This document shows positions 1 to 8,876 of a stretch of 64,000 nucleotides of DNA, in pieces. The DNA lies in NCBI GenBank assembly GCA_022842595.1, contig JALHPF010000003.1:1-64000 (forward strand). Reading direction: 5' to 3'. Position 1 is the stretch's first letter. Each line of letters opens with the position of its first letter. The DNA is from Rubrivivax sp. GTDB lineage: Bacteria > Pseudomonadota > Gammaproteobacteria > Burkholderiales > Burkholderiaceae_C. The translations under genes and the position numbers were made by a program. A model generated the notes under the pieces. The model was not told the origin of the DNA. It did no database searches and saw only the letters and a program-made list of their open reading frames with translations.

Positions 1-145
1 ACCCGGCCACGCCAGCTGGCAGCCTGCTGCGGCCGACGGCCAGCAGGCCGAGCGCAGCGCCCGCTACGGCCTGCTGCAGCGCCTGCGCCGGCCCGCGCCC
101 GAAGCGCCGCGGCTGGACCAGCCGACCCAGCCGCAGGAACCTTAG
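1..145 (+). CDS. 3' end of an unidentified gene (partial)
   Basis: An open frame enters from the left edge (codons starting at base 2) and ends at a TAG at 143-145. The 47 visible residues are rich in Ala, Arg, Pro and Gln and end in a proline-rich tail, with a short R-Y-G-L-L-Q-R-L-R-R stretch before it. No domain can be recognised from so little. The frame is believable because the converging gene ends exactly here: its stop on the other strand overlaps this TAG. Function is unknown. Confidence 0.45.
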   Translation, partial: PGHASWQPAAADGQQAERSARYGLLQRLRRPAPEAPRLDQPTQPQEP

Positions 146-525
146 TCGCGCAAAAAAAGCGTGACGAGCGGCTCGGCCCCCAGCTGCCGGCTCCAGTGGC
201 CGTGAACCTGGGCGTCGAAACTGGCCCCGGCCGGCAGCACATCGGCCGAGTAGAAGTGCTGGCCCGGGCCGAAGACACGCGAGCTGCCGTCCTGCAGGCC
301 GATTTCCATCTGCCCCTGCAGGATGAACACCCACTGCGCTTCGCCGGTGCAATGGAAGCTGCTGCGAAAGCCCACCGGGCTCATGCGCAGCTGCCAGCCG
401 CTGCTTCGCGCCAGTGGCGACAGCAGCGCCTGCGGCTTGCCTTCGGTCAGCGCCACCGGCTCTTCGCGGAAGCGGGCGCGGCCGTCGGTGTCGGTGTAGA
501 GCACGGTCTTGATCAGGTGGGTCAT
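142..525 (-). CDS. small cupin-fold protein
   Basis: A 127-residue protein, the size of a single cupin barrel. The centre reads as a cupin motif pair: F-H-C-T-G-E-A-Q-W-V-F-I-L-Q-G at about 57-71, then a turn, then F-G-P-G-Q-H-F near 85-91. Only some of the usual metal-binding His/Glu positions are obvious, so metal binding and catalysis are uncertain. Cupins of this type include sugar isomerases, dioxygenases and plain ligand binders; nothing here picks one. It is transcribed away from the FAH hydrolase gene at 618, and its stop overlaps the stop of the gene at the left edge. Confidence 0.7.
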   Translation of the reverse strand: MTHLIKTVLYTDTDGRARFREEPVALTEGKPQALLSPLARSSGWQLRMSPVGFRSSFHCTGEAQWVFILQGQMEIGLQDGSSRVFGPGQHFYSADVLPAGASFDAQVHGHWSRQLGAEPLVTLFLRD

Positions 526-617
526 GGCAGTTGACTGAAGGCAGGTGGGTGGCGCATTGTCTGCAGGCGGCCTGCCAGAATCAGCGATCCGACATCGACT
601 GTGAGCTTTGCGCGACC

Positions 618-1484
618 ATGAAACTGCTTCGCCACGGCCCCAAGGGCCATGAACGACCCGCGCTGATCGACAGCGACGGGCAGGTGCGCGACCTGTCCGC
701 CGTCATTGCCGACCTTCGCGCCGAAAGCCTGACACCCGCCGGCCTGGCCCGGCTGCGGGCGCTGGACGCAAGCAAGCTGCCCGTCGTCGCCCAGCCGGGC
801 CGCGTCGGCCTGCCCTGGGCGGGCTGCGGCAAGTTCGTGGCCGTGGGCCTGAACTACGCCGACCATGCTGCCGAAGCCGGCCTGCCGGTGCCGGCCGAGC
901 CCGTGCTCTTCACCAAGCCCACCAGCTGCATGGTGGGTGCGAACGACGCCGTCGTGCTGCCCCAGGGCAGCAGCAAGAGCGACTGGGAAGTGGAGCTCGG
1001 CATCGTCATCGGCAGCAAGGCGCGCTACGTGGCCGAGGCCGACGCCTTGCAGTACGTGGCCGGCTACTGCATCGTCAACGACCTGTCGGAGCGCGAATAC
1101 CAGCTCGAGCGCGGCGGCACCTGGGACAAGGGCAAGGGCTGCGACACCTTCGGTCCGGTCGGCCCCTGGCTGGTGACGGCCGACGAAGTGGCCGACCCGC
1201 AGGATCTGGCGTTGTGGCTGGACGTGAACGGCCGCCGCTGGCAGCAGGGCAGCACCCGCACCATGATCTTCGGCGTGGCCGGCCTGGTGGCCTACATCAG
1301 CCGCTTCATGACGCTGCTCCCCGGCGACCTCATCACCACCGGCACGCCCCCCGGCGTGGGCCTGGGTGCCAAGCCGCAGCCCGTGTTCCTGAAGCCCGGC
1401 GACGTGATGGCGCTCGGCATCAGCGGGTTGGGCGAACAGCACCAGGTGGTGCATGCCTGGGACGCGGCCCTGCTGGATGGCTGA
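618..1484 (+). CDS. fumarylacetoacetate hydrolase family protein
   Basis: A 288-residue FAH-superfamily enzyme. The family cleaves or hydrates C-C bonds in beta-keto acids at a Mg/Mn site during aromatic and sugar-acid degradation. The FAH core runs from about residue 75 to the end: V-G-L-N-Y-A-D-H-A, P-V-L-F-T-K-P, the acidic metal-binding segment D-W-E-V-E-L-G-I-V-I-G and the later T-G-T-P-P-G-V-G. The ATG at 618 is preferred over an upstream start at 531 because family homology begins just after it (K-L-L-R-H-G). Substrate cannot be read from sequence; ureidoglycolate lyase-like or 2-hydroxyhepta-2,4-diene-1,7-dioate isomerase-like activities are the usual options. A GNAT gene follows directly. 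Confidence 0.85.
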   Translation: MKLLRHGPKGHERPALIDSDGQVRDLSAVIADLRAESLTPAGLARLRALDASKLPVVAQPGRVGLPWAGCGKFVAVGLNYADHAAEAGLPVPAEPVLFTKPTSCMVGANDAVVLPQGSSKSDWEVELGIVIGSKARYVAEADALQYVAGYCIVNDLSEREYQLERGGTWDKGKGCDTFGPVGPWLVTADEVADPQDLALWLDVNGRRWQQGSTRTMIFGVAGLVAYISRFMTLLPGDLITTGTPPGVGLGAKPQPVFLKPGDVMALGISGLGEQHQVVHAWDAALLDG

Positions 1485-1497
1485 AGCCAGCGCCACG

Positions 1498-2076
1498 ATG
1501 GCGCAAACCAGGGTGGCCGTGATGCTGCAGCGCATTGGCACCAAGGACCTGCTGGCGCTGGCCCAGGGCGAAGTGCCACCCGACGTGCGCGACAGGCATG
1601 CCGCCGACTCACTGCCACCGCCGTTCGTCGCCGTGCGCGCGCTGGCACTGCAGCGCGCAGCCGCCGCCGCGGCCAGTGGCGATGGCGGCGGCGGCAGCCT
1701 CGCCGGCGCCATCTTCTTCATGCAGGTGGGCGAACGGGTGGTGGGCAGCTGCGGCTTCAAGGACGCGGCCGAGGACGGCTGGGTCGAGATCGGCTATGGC
1801 GTGGCCCCAGGCTGGCAGCGCCAGGGCGTGGCCACGCAAGGCGTGGCAGCGCTGTGCGAACTGGCTTTTGCGGGCGGCAGCGTGCAGTACGTACGGGCCT
1901 GCATCGAGCCCCACAATGATGCGTCTGCCGCGCTCGCCCGGCGGCTGGGTTTCGTTGCCGGCAGCCCGGTGATCGAGGAAGACGGCACCTGTGTGGTGGT
2001 CTGGACACTTGCCGCGCCGGCGTTGCCGACACCCGGAGAACGATGTCTCTTGCAGGGACCCTGTGCAGCCGATTGA
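1498..2076 (+). CDS. GNAT-family N-acetyltransferase
   Basis: A protein of about 190 residues with the GNAT fold. The acetyl-CoA pyrophosphate-binding motif is visible as G-Y-G-V-A-P-G-W-Q-R-Q-G-V-A, followed by the helix leading to the conserved N-x-x-S/A-A-x-A-L-x-x-x-G-F segment (N-D-A-S-A-A-L-A-R-R-L-G-F). It is closest in layout to RimJ/RimL-type enzymes that acetylate protein N-termini or small amines; the acceptor is unknown. Two starts are possible: ATG 1498 (chosen) or ATG 1477, which would overlap the FAH stop by 8 bp. Neither has a strong ribosome site. The Ala/Gly-rich stretch at about 40-60 is a likely flexible loop. Probably co-transcribed with the FAH gene. Confidence 0.75.
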   Translation: MAQTRVAVMLQRIGTKDLLALAQGEVPPDVRDRHAADSLPPPFVAVRALALQRAAAAAASGDGGGGSLAGAIFFMQVGERVVGSCGFKDAAEDGWVEIGYGVAPGWQRQGVATQGVAALCELAFAGGSVQYVRACIEPHNDASAALARRLGFVAGSPVIEEDGTCVVVWTLAAPALPTPGERCLLQGPCAAD

Positions 2077-2116
2077 CAAGACCACGAGCACCGCCATCGT
2101 TCACGACAACACCCAC

Positions 2117-3235
2117 ATGCAGGACGATCTGCACGCACTGGAACAGCGCTGGGGCCTGGCCCTGCAAACCGCCGGCTTTGGCGTCTGGGACCTGGACGTG
2201 CCTACGCAGACCGTGCATTACTCGCCCCAGTGGCAGCAGGCATTGGGCTACTCCAGCGACGGCGGCGCCGACAGCACCAGTGTCTGGCGCGCCCGCGTGC
2301 ACCCCGACGACTTGCCGGCGATGATGGAAGCGCTGGGCCGCCACCTGCGTGGCGACGCGGCGCACTACACCCATGAATTCAGGCTGCGCGCGGCCGACGG
2401 CAGCTGGCGCTGGGTGCTGTCACGCGGGCGGGTGGTGCAGCGCGGGCCTGACGGCCAGCCGCTACGGGCGGTGGGAACGATGACCGACATGACCGACCGG
2501 CGCGAGCTCGAAGGCCTGCGCGTCGAACGCGACCGCGCCGAAGCTGCCAGTCAGGCCAAGACCGAATTCCTGTCGCGCATGAGCCATGAGCTGCGCACGC
2601 CGCTCAACGCCGTGCTCGGTTTTGCCCAGCTGCTGGCCCGGCCCGACGTCAGCACGCCGCCTGATGACCAGCGGCGTTATGCCCAGCACATCGAGCACGC
2701 CGGCTGGCAGCTGCTGCGCATGGTCGACGATGCGCTCGACCTGGCCAGCCTGGAAGGCGGCCGCCTGCGGCTGGTGCCGCAGCCCCTGGACCTGCAGGCG
2801 GCTGTTCAGGCTGCGCTGCAGGAAGTGGGCTCCGTCGCCAGCCGGTGCGGCGTGCGGCTGCTGGGGCCCACCCTGCCGGCAGCGGCACGGGTACTGGCCG
2901 ACCCGAGCCGCCTGCAGCAGGTGCTGTCTCATCTGCTGCACAACGCCGCCCGCCACAACCACCCGGGCGGCGAAGTCGAACTGTCCGTGCAGCCCCGCCC
3001 CGGCAGCTGGCTCGTCACCGTGCGCGACACCGGCCCTGGCATGACTGCCGACCAGCTGCAGCACCTGTTCGAACCCTTCAACCGGCTGGGCCGCCCCGCC
3101 GGCGCCAGGCTCGACAGCGTGGGCCTTGGCCTGGCGCTGGTGCGCTCGCTGCTGCGGGGCATGGGCGGCGATGTCGTGGCCCACAGCAGCCCGGGTGCCG
3201 GCAGCCGCTTCGAGATCAGCCTGCCTGCGGCCTAG
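2117..3235 (+). CDS. PAS-domain sensor histidine kinase
   Basis: A 372-residue soluble histidine kinase. A PAS/PAC sensor covers about residues 8-125 (G-V-W-D-L-D near the start, then W-R-W-V-L-S-R-G and T-D-M-T-D-R-R-E at the PAC end). A HisKA dimerisation domain follows with the phosphoacceptor His157 in S-H-E-L-R-T-P-L-N-A-V. The HATPase domain ends the protein, with N-A-A-R-H-N, D-T-G-P-G-M and a G-L-G-L-A-L box. There is no membrane segment, signal peptide or receiver domain, and no response regulator beside it, so it is an orphan cytoplasmic kinase. ATG 2117 is chosen because the upstream GTG frame start overlaps the GNAT gene and adds no homologous sequence. A YihY-family gene follows. 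Confidence 0.82.
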   Translation: MQDDLHALEQRWGLALQTAGFGVWDLDVPTQTVHYSPQWQQALGYSSDGGADSTSVWRARVHPDDLPAMMEALGRHLRGDAAHYTHEFRLRAADGSWRWVLSRGRVVQRGPDGQPLRAVGTMTDMTDRRELEGLRVERDRAEAASQAKTEFLSRMSHELRTPLNAVLGFAQLLARPDVSTPPDDQRRYAQHIEHAGWQLLRMVDDALDLASLEGGRLRLVPQPLDLQAAVQAALQEVGSVASRCGVRLLGPTLPAAARVLADPSRLQQVLSHLLHNAARHNHPGGEVELSVQPRPGSWLVTVRDTGPGMTADQLQHLFEPFNRLGRPAGARLDSVGLGLALVRSLLRGMGGDVVAHSSPGAGSRFEISLPAA

Positions 3236-3317
3236 GCTCCCGGGCACGGCACTGTCCTACGACGGCGGCGGTTCGCGGCCGACACGCCGGTGGCTGGTGC
3301 ACTGCTAGCGTGCGGGC

Positions 3318-4217
3318 ATGACCGTCACCGCCCGCCAGCACCTGCCGTTCTCGTTCAAGGCGCTCTACGAACTGCTGTTCAACGCCGTCAACGGCTTCAT
3401 CGACCATCACGCGCCCACCCGTGGCGCGGCACTCGCCTACTACACGCTGTTCTCGATGGCACCGATGCTGTTGATCGCGATCGCCGTGGCTGGCGCGGCT
3501 TTTGGCGAAGAAGCCGCCCGGGGCGAGATCTTCCGCCAGCTGGCCGGCCTGCTGGGCCCGACAGGTGCTGCCGCCATTCAGGAGCTGCTGGCCAGCGTGC
3601 AGCTGAACCGCCAGGGGCTGGTCGGCAGCCTCATCGGCCTGGGCCTGCTGCTGGTGGGCGCAACCACGGTCTTTGCCGAACTGCAGGGCTCGCTGGACGA
3701 GGTCTGGCGCGACGCGCGCGCACTGTCCAAACGCCCGCCACCGGCGCCCTGGTGGTCGCTGCTGCGCGCCCGCCTGCTGGCCTTCGGCCTGATCCTGGCC
3801 ACCGGCTTCCTGCTCATCGTGTCGCTGCTTTTCGGCGCCGTACTCGCAGCGCTGGGCCAGTGGTGGCAAGGCCAGGCGCCAGGCTGGGAAACCGCCGCGG
3901 CGTCGCTGCACCTCGTCTTCTCGACGGCGCTTTCGGTGGCACTGTTCGCGCTGATGTTCCGCTTCCTGCCCAGCGTGCGTGTGCCCTGGCGCCATGTCTG
4001 GCTGGGCGCGGCAGTGACGGCCGCCTTGTTTGCGCTGGGGCGCACCGCCATCGGCTGGTACATCGGCACCACCGCCATCGGCAGCGGCTTCGGTGCCGCG
4101 GGCTCGCTGGTGGTGGTGCTGGTGTGGGTCTACGGATCGGCCCAGGTGTTCCTGTTCGGTGCCGAGCTCACCCGTGCGGTGGCCGAGGCCGAAGCCACCG
4201 CCGCCAAGCCCCTCTGA
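3318..4217 (+). CDS. YihY/BrkB family inner-membrane protein
   Basis: A 299-residue integral membrane protein of the YihY/virulence-factor BrkB family. The N-terminal family signature is clear (D-H-H-A-P-T-R-G-A-A-L-A-Y-Y-T-L-F-S-M-A-P), and about six hydrophobic segments follow. The end of the membrane domain carries the typical W-V-Y-G-S-A-Q-V-F-L-F-G-A-E motif. The family was once misannotated as ribonuclease BN; its role is still unclear, with export or membrane integrity suggested. A second, longer member lies at 21831-23087 in this window. The gene converges on the RND permease gene, with a GC-rich hairpin in the 22-bp gap. Confidence 0.88.
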   Translation: MTVTARQHLPFSFKALYELLFNAVNGFIDHHAPTRGAALAYYTLFSMAPMLLIAIAVAGAAFGEEAARGEIFRQLAGLLGPTGAAAIQELLASVQLNRQGLVGSLIGLGLLLVGATTVFAELQGSLDEVWRDARALSKRPPPAPWWSLLRARLLAFGLILATGFLLIVSLLFGAVLAALGQWWQGQAPGWETAAASLHLVFSTALSVALFALMFRFLPSVRVPWRHVWLGAAVTAALFALGRTAIGWYIGTTAIGSGFGAAGSLVVVLVWVYGSAQVFLFGAELTRAVAEAEATAAKPL

Positions 4218-4224
4218 CTGCGGC

Positions 4225-4239
4225 GCGCGGCGGCCGCGC
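4225..4239. terminator. GC hairpin between convergent genes
   Basis: GCGCGG, a 3-base CGG loop and CCGCGC lie between the stop codons of the YihY gene and the RND permease gene. There is no T-run, so this may be only a weak or Rho-assisted end for either transcript. Confidence 0.35.
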
Positions 4240-7200
4240 TCAGTCGCGGTCGGCCGGCATCGGCAGCGGGCCGGCCGAACCACCGGGCTGCACGCCCGCC
4301 GGCACAGGCTGCACCTTGATCCTGCGCGCCAGGTAGCTGTAGAGCACCGGCACCACCACCAGCGTCAGCAGCGTGCTGGTGATGACGCCGCCGATGATGG
4401 CGCGGCCCATCGGTGCCTGCAGCTCACCACCGTCATTCAGGGCCAGCGCCAGCGGCAGCATGCCGAAGACCATGGCCATCGTCGTCATCACGATCGGCCG
4501 CATGCGCGTCATGCCGGCGGCCAGCAGCGCTTCAGGCACGGTGGCGCCGGCTTTGCGCGCATGGTTGGCGAAGTCGACCAGCAGGATGGCGTTTTTCGTC
4601 ACCAGGCCCATCAGCATCACCAGGCCGATCATGCTGAAGACGTTCAGCGTGCTGCCCCAGAACAGCAGGGCCAGCATCACGCCGATCAAAGCCAGCGGCA
4701 GGCTCGCCATGATGGCGATCGGCTGCAGGAAGCTGCCGAACTGGCTGGCCAGCACGATGTAGATGAAGATCACCGCCAGCGCCATCGCCGCGAGCAGGCC
4801 GCTGAAGGCCTCGGCCTGCTGCTGCATCTGCCCGCCCACGTCGAAGCTGTAGCCCGGGGGCAGGTTGGTTTCCTTGATGAGCTTCTGCACGTCGGCGCTG
4901 ACGTCGCCGACGCTGCGGTCCTTCACGCCGGCGAACACCGCCTCGCGGCGCTGCAGGTTCTGGCGGCGGATGATCTCGGGGTTGAACACCGTCTCGATGG
5001 TGGCCACGCTGTCCAGCGCGATCGGCGTGCCGTCCTTCGCGAAGGCCACGGGCAGGCCGCGCAGCTGCTCGACCCGTTCACGCTGGGTCTCGTTCAGGCG
5101 CAGCACGACGTCGACCTGGTTGCCGTCGGGCGTGGTCCATTGCGTCGCGGCTTCGCCGTTGACGTAGGCGCGCAGGCTGCTCGCCACTTGCGGCGCAGTC
5201 AGCCCCAGCTCGCGGATGGCGCCGGGCTTCAGGCGCACGGCATAGGCCGGCAGCCCGGGCTTGACCGAGAGTTCGACATCGACGATGCCCGGGATCTTCT
5301 TGACCTTCTCGCTGAACTCGGTGGCCACCTTGGCCAGGCCCTCGCTGTCGTCACCCAGGATGGCGACGTAGATCGGCCGGTTGAAGCCGACGCTGGCGTC
5401 GGTGCCAGGGATCGGCGCGATCATCTCGCGGATGGCGTTTTCCACCTCTTTCTGGCTGCGGCTGCGCTGCTTGCGGTCGACCAGGCTGATGTTCAGCCAG
5501 GCCTGGTTGCGCTGACCCGCGCCACCCACCCAGGTGGCCACGTTCTCGACTTCAGGCAAGGCGCTGATCATGGCCTCGACCTGGCGCGCCTTGGCGTCGG
5601 TGCGCTCCAGGCTGCTGCCCACGGGCATGCGCAGCTGCAGCTGGGTGTAGCCCTGGTCGGTTTCGGGCACGAATTCGCTGCCCACCAGCGGCGTCATCAG
5701 CACGGCGGCGACGAAGCTGAGCACACCCACGCCCACGACCACGCCACGCGGCGTGATGGTGGCGCTGCGCAGGCGCCGGCGGCTGGCCTTGTCGCGCACG
5801 CCGTCGGCACCGAAGCCACGGCCGTAGGCCGGCAGCCACACGCGCCAGCGGCGGGCACTGAAGATCCAGTGCAGCGCGCGCTCGTAGGCCAGGTGCAGGG
5901 CGTCCATGCCGCGGTCGGTGGCGCGGATGGCGTGGCCGATGACGGGCAGCGTTTTCAGCTTCGTCGACGGCGGGTCGTGCCAGACCGATGACAGCATCGG
6001 GTCGAGCGTGAAGCTGACGAACAGGCTCACCAGCACGGCCACCACCACGGTCACGCCGAAGGGGTAGAAGAACTTGCCGATGATCCCGCCCATGAAGGCC
6101 ACCGGTGCGAACACCGCGACGATGGCGAAGGTGGTGGCCATCACCGCCAGACCGATCTCGTTGGTGCCGTCGCTGGCCGCGGTGTAGTGGTCCTTGCCCA
6201 TGCCGACATGGCGCACGATGTTCTCGCGCACGACGATGGCGTCGTCGATCAGCAGGCCGATGCACAGCGAGAGCGCCATCATCGTCATGAAGTTCAGCGT
6301 AAAGCCGAAGGCATACACCGCGATGAAGCTGCTGATCACGGCGATCGGCAGCGTGAGGCCGGTGATGATGGTGCTGCGCCAGCTGTGCAGGAACAGGAAG
6401 ACGATGGCGATCGTCAGCAGCGCGCCTTCGATCAGCGTGTGCTTCAGGCCTTCCAGGCTGCCCTTGACCCAGTCGCTGTCGGCGCGGATCAGGCGCAGTT
6501 CGGTGTCGGGCGGCAGCTGCTTGCGGATCTCTTCCATCGCCTTCTTCACGGCTTCGCCGGTGGTGACGATGTTGGCGTCCTGCTGCTTGTAGATGTTGAA
6601 GTTGATGCCGGGCTGGCCGTTGATGCGCGCGGTGCTTTCCGGCTCGGCTTCGCGCTCGACCAGCTGACCCAGGTCCGACAGGCGCAGCGGCAGGCCATTG
6701 CGGTGGGCCACCACCACACCCTCGAACTGGCGCGGGTCACGCACGCGGCCTTCCACGCGCAGCAGGGCGTCCTGCGTGCCGTCGCTGAGCAGGCCCACGG
6801 GCTGGTCGGCGTTGGCCTCGCGCAGCGCGGTGGCAATCTCGGCTGGCGTCACGCCATAGGCGCGCAGCCGGGTGGCGTCGAGGTCGACGCGCACTTCGCG
6901 CACCGTCAGGCCGTTGATCTCGACCCTCGCCACGCCTTCCACCCGCTGCAGCCGCTTGCCCACGAGCTGTTCGCCCAGGATCGAGAGTTCGCGCCCGGAA
7001 CGCGTGGCCGACAGCAGCGCCATGTTGACGACGGGCTGGCTGTTGTCGTTGTTCCAGCGCGCGATGGTCGGCGCCTTCACGTCCTTCGGGAAACCAGATT
7101 GCACCGAAGCCACGCGGTCGCGGATGTCCTGCATCGCCCGGCCCATGTCAGCGTCCAGGCTGAATTCGATGCTCATGTCGCCGCGGCCTTCCATGGCGCG

Positions 7201-7446
7201 CGAGGTGATGCGCTTGACGCCGGCGATGCTGTTGACGGCTTCCTCGAGCGGCTTGACGACCTCGCGCTCGATGGCCTCGGCGCTGGCGCCGGGGTAGCGC
7301 ACTTCCATCCAGGCGCCGGGAAAGCTGATGTCGGGCATCTGCTCGACACCGAGCTTGTTGTAGCTGAAGATGCCCAGCACGCAGATGGCCACCATCACCA
7401 TCGCGGCGAAGACGGGGTTCTGAATCGAGACGCGGGTGATCCACAT
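4240..7446 (-). CDS. RND efflux transporter permease
   Basis: A 1068-residue resistance-nodulation-division pump subunit, the usual length of this family. It couples proton entry to export of drugs or other small molecules across the envelope. The N-terminus has the first membrane helix and the periplasmic porter start [12 protein letters not shown]. Twelve membrane segments are expected; the fourth carries the paired acidic residues of the proton relay (L-L-I-D-D-A-I-V-V, about residue 404). The partner fusion protein gene lies 20 bp upstream in the same direction. No outer-membrane channel gene is present, so the pump must borrow one. Sequence style resembles HAE1/MdtB-like drug pumps more than metal pumps, but substrate is unproven. 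Confidence 0.92.
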   Translation of the reverse strand: MWITRVSIQNPVFAAMVMVAICVLGIFSYNKLGVEQMPDISFPGAWMEVRYPGASAEAIEREVVKPLEEAVNSIAGVKRITSRAMEGRGDMSIEFSLDADMGRAMQDIRDRVASVQSGFPKDVKAPTIARWNNDNSQPVVNMALLSATRSGRELSILGEQLVGKRLQRVEGVARVEINGLTVREVRVDLDATRLRAYGVTPAEIATALREANADQPVGLLSDGTQDALLRVEGRVRDPRQFEGVVVAHRNGLPLRLSDLGQLVEREAEPESTARINGQPGINFNIYKQQDANIVTTGEAVKKAMEEIRKQLPPDTELRLIRADSDWVKGSLEGLKHTLIEGALLTIAIVFLFLHSWRSTIITGLTLPIAVISSFIAVYAFGFTLNFMTMMALSLCIGLLIDDAIVVRENIVRHVGMGKDHYTAASDGTNEIGLAVMATTFAIVAVFAPVAFMGGIIGKFFYPFGVTVVVAVLVSLFVSFTLDPMLSSVWHDPPSTKLKTLPVIGHAIRATDRGMDALHLAYERALHWIFSARRWRVWLPAYGRGFGADGVRDKASRRRLRSATITPRGVVVGVGVLSFVAAVLMTPLVGSEFVPETDQGYTQLQLRMPVGSSLERTDAKARQVEAMISALPEVENVATWVGGAGQRNQAWLNISLVDRKQRSRSQKEVENAIREMIAPIPGTDASVGFNRPIYVAILGDDSEGLAKVATEFSEKVKKIPGIVDVELSVKPGLPAYAVRLKPGAIRELGLTAPQVASSLRAYVNGEAATQWTTPDGNQVDVVLRLNETQRERVEQLRGLPVAFAKDGTPIALDSVATIETVFNPEIIRRQNLQRREAVFAGVKDRSVGDVSADVQKLIKETNLPPGYSFDVGGQMQQQAEAFSGLLAAMALAVIFIYIVLASQFGSFLQPIAIMASLPLALIGVMLALLFWGSTLNVFSMIGLVMLMGLVTKNAILLVDFANHARKAGATVPEALLAAGMTRMRPIVMTTMAMVFGMLPLALALNDGGELQAPMGRAIIGGVITSTLLTLVVVPVLYSYLARRIKVQPVPAGVQPGGSAGPLPMPADRD

Positions 7447-7466
7447 GATGCGGGTTCCTTGCGCGT

Positions 7467-8705
7467 TCAGTTGGCCGGGGTGGATGCCGAGGCCGAGGCC
7501 ACTGCCGCCGCCCTGCTCGCCACCACGGAAGCTTTGGCGCCTTCGCGCAGGTTGTCGAAGCGCGCGGCCAGCACCTGGCTGTCGGGCTTCACGCCCTGCA
7601 GCACCTCGACGCGGCCGGTGGCGGCGTCGCGCCGGCCAAGCAGCACCGCGCGGCGCGCCAGCACACCGGCATCGATGACCCAGACATGGTCCTGGCCGCT
7701 GCTGTTGCCCACTGCCGTGACGGGCAGCGTCAGGCGCTGGGTGTCGTCATCGAAGACGGCGCGGGCCAGCGCGTACTGGCCGGCGCGCAGGGTCTCCTTG
7801 GGGTTGTCGAGCGCGATGGTCACGCCGATGGCTCGGGTGCCAGGCTCGGCGGCAGGGGCAATGCGCGCAATGCGCCCGGGCACCGGCTTGTCGATGCCTT
7901 CCACCTGCACCTGCACCGGCATGCCGGCGGCCAGGCGCGAGACCTCGTGGGTGCCGACCGTGCCGGCCAGTTCCAGCCGCGCCAGGTCGACGAGCGTCAG
8001 CACCTGCTGTTCGGGGCTGACTTTTTCACCCGGCAGCACATGGCGCTTGGCCACGATGCCGGCAATGGGTGCGGAAAGCGTGCCGTCGCGGAGCCCGGCA
8101 CGGGTGGTGTCCAGCGCCGCCTGCGCGGCGGCGAGCTGGGCGCGGGCGCCTTCCAGAGCCGAACGCGATGTATCCAGCGCGGTCGGGCTGATGAACTGCT
8201 GCTGCGCCAGGCGTTCGTTGTTGGCGTGCGTGCGCTCGGCTTGCGCCACGCTGGCGCGGGCCGACTCGATGAGCGCGCTGCGCTCGGCCAGGCGGCTGCC
8301 CATGTCGGCCATCTCGATGCGGCCCAGCATCTGCCCGGCCTGCACCCGGCTGCCTTCGGCCACGTTCAGCGCCAGCAGCGTGCCGCCGGCCTTGGCGCGA
8401 ACCATCGCGGTCTGCGGGGCCACCAGCGGGCCGCTGAATTCGATGGTCGTGGCCAGCGCGGCCAGGCTGGGTTGGACCACTTCACGGGCCGCAAACTCCA
8501 GGGGCACGGCAGGCTTGCCGTCCTTGCCGTCCTTGCCGTCTTTGGCGTCTTTGCCCGCCGTGGCCGTGGCTTTGGCCTGGGCGTTGATGCCCGGCAGCTT
8601 GACGAGGCCGGTGGCCACGGAAGCGCCGCCCGCCACCACGACCACCGCCACACCCAGGGCCAGCCACAACCAGGGGCCCTTGTTCATCCTGTCGATCGCC
8701 TTCAT
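7467..8705 (-). CDS. RND periplasmic adaptor (membrane fusion protein)
   Basis: A 412-residue adaptor that links the RND permease to an outer-membrane channel. An N-terminal membrane anchor (about residues 8-30, W-L-W-L-A-L-G-V-A-V-V-V-V-A) is followed by a lysine/aspartate/glycine repeat, then the biotinyl-lipoyl half-motifs (G-P-L-V-A-P-Q and L-N-V-A-E-G-S-R-V-Q-A-G-Q), an alpha-helical hairpin of about 80 residues, and beta-barrel and membrane-proximal domains. The end is Ala/Ser-rich. ATG 8705 is chosen because AGGAG sits 10 bases before it; the longer reading frame to 8750 lacks this. It forms an operon with the permease. The strong hairpin at 8827-8857 separates it from the chemoreceptor gene upstream. 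Confidence 0.9.
   Translation of the reverse strand: MKAIDRMNKGPWLWLALGVAVVVVAGGASVATGLVKLPGINAQAKATATAGKDAKDGKDGKDGKPAVPLEFAAREVVQPSLAALATTIEFSGPLVAPQTAMVRAKAGGTLLALNVAEGSRVQAGQMLGRIEMADMGSRLAERSALIESARASVAQAERTHANNERLAQQQFISPTALDTSRSALEGARAQLAAAQAALDTTRAGLRDGTLSAPIAGIVAKRHVLPGEKVSPEQQVLTLVDLARLELAGTVGTHEVSRLAAGMPVQVQVEGIDKPVPGRIARIAPAAEPGTRAIGVTIALDNPKETLRAGQYALARAVFDDDTQRLTLPVTAVGNSSGQDHVWVIDAGVLARRAVLLGRRDAATGRVEVLQGVKPDSQVLAARFDNLREGAKASVVASRAAAVASASASTPAN
8513..8557 (-). repeat. in-frame 9-bp tandem repeat (K-D-G codons)
   Basis: About five imperfect 9-base units encode K-D-A-K-D-G-K-D-G-K-D-G-K between the membrane anchor and the lipoyl domain of the adaptor. The first units are identical at the DNA level, which makes the tract prone to length change by replication slippage while staying in frame. 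Confidence 0.75.
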
Positions 8706-8826
8706 GCCTGCTGCGCTCCTGCTGTTCTTGGCCGCACCGGGGTGCAGCAACAGGGGCGAGTCTTGGGCAAGGCCGCCGCCGGCACCATCCCATGTGCGAC
8801 GAAGCGCGGTTTGCTGGCGACGAACT

Positions 8827-8857
8827 GCAGCCCGCCGCGGCCACCGCGGCGGGCTGC
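8827..8857. terminator. 14-bp GC stem-loop between chemoreceptor and efflux genes
   Basis: A perfect 14-bp stem (GCAGCCCGCCGCGG, loop CCA, and its complement) lies 20 bp past the stop of the chemoreceptor gene and upstream of the adaptor gene. A second small hairpin (8864-8876, CCGGCC-G-GGCCGG) abuts the stop codon. There is no T-run, but the stem strength and position fit a transcription end or RNA-stabilising structure for the chemoreceptor message. Confidence 0.55.
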
Positions 8858-8876
8858 TGCAAGCCGGCCGGGCCGG

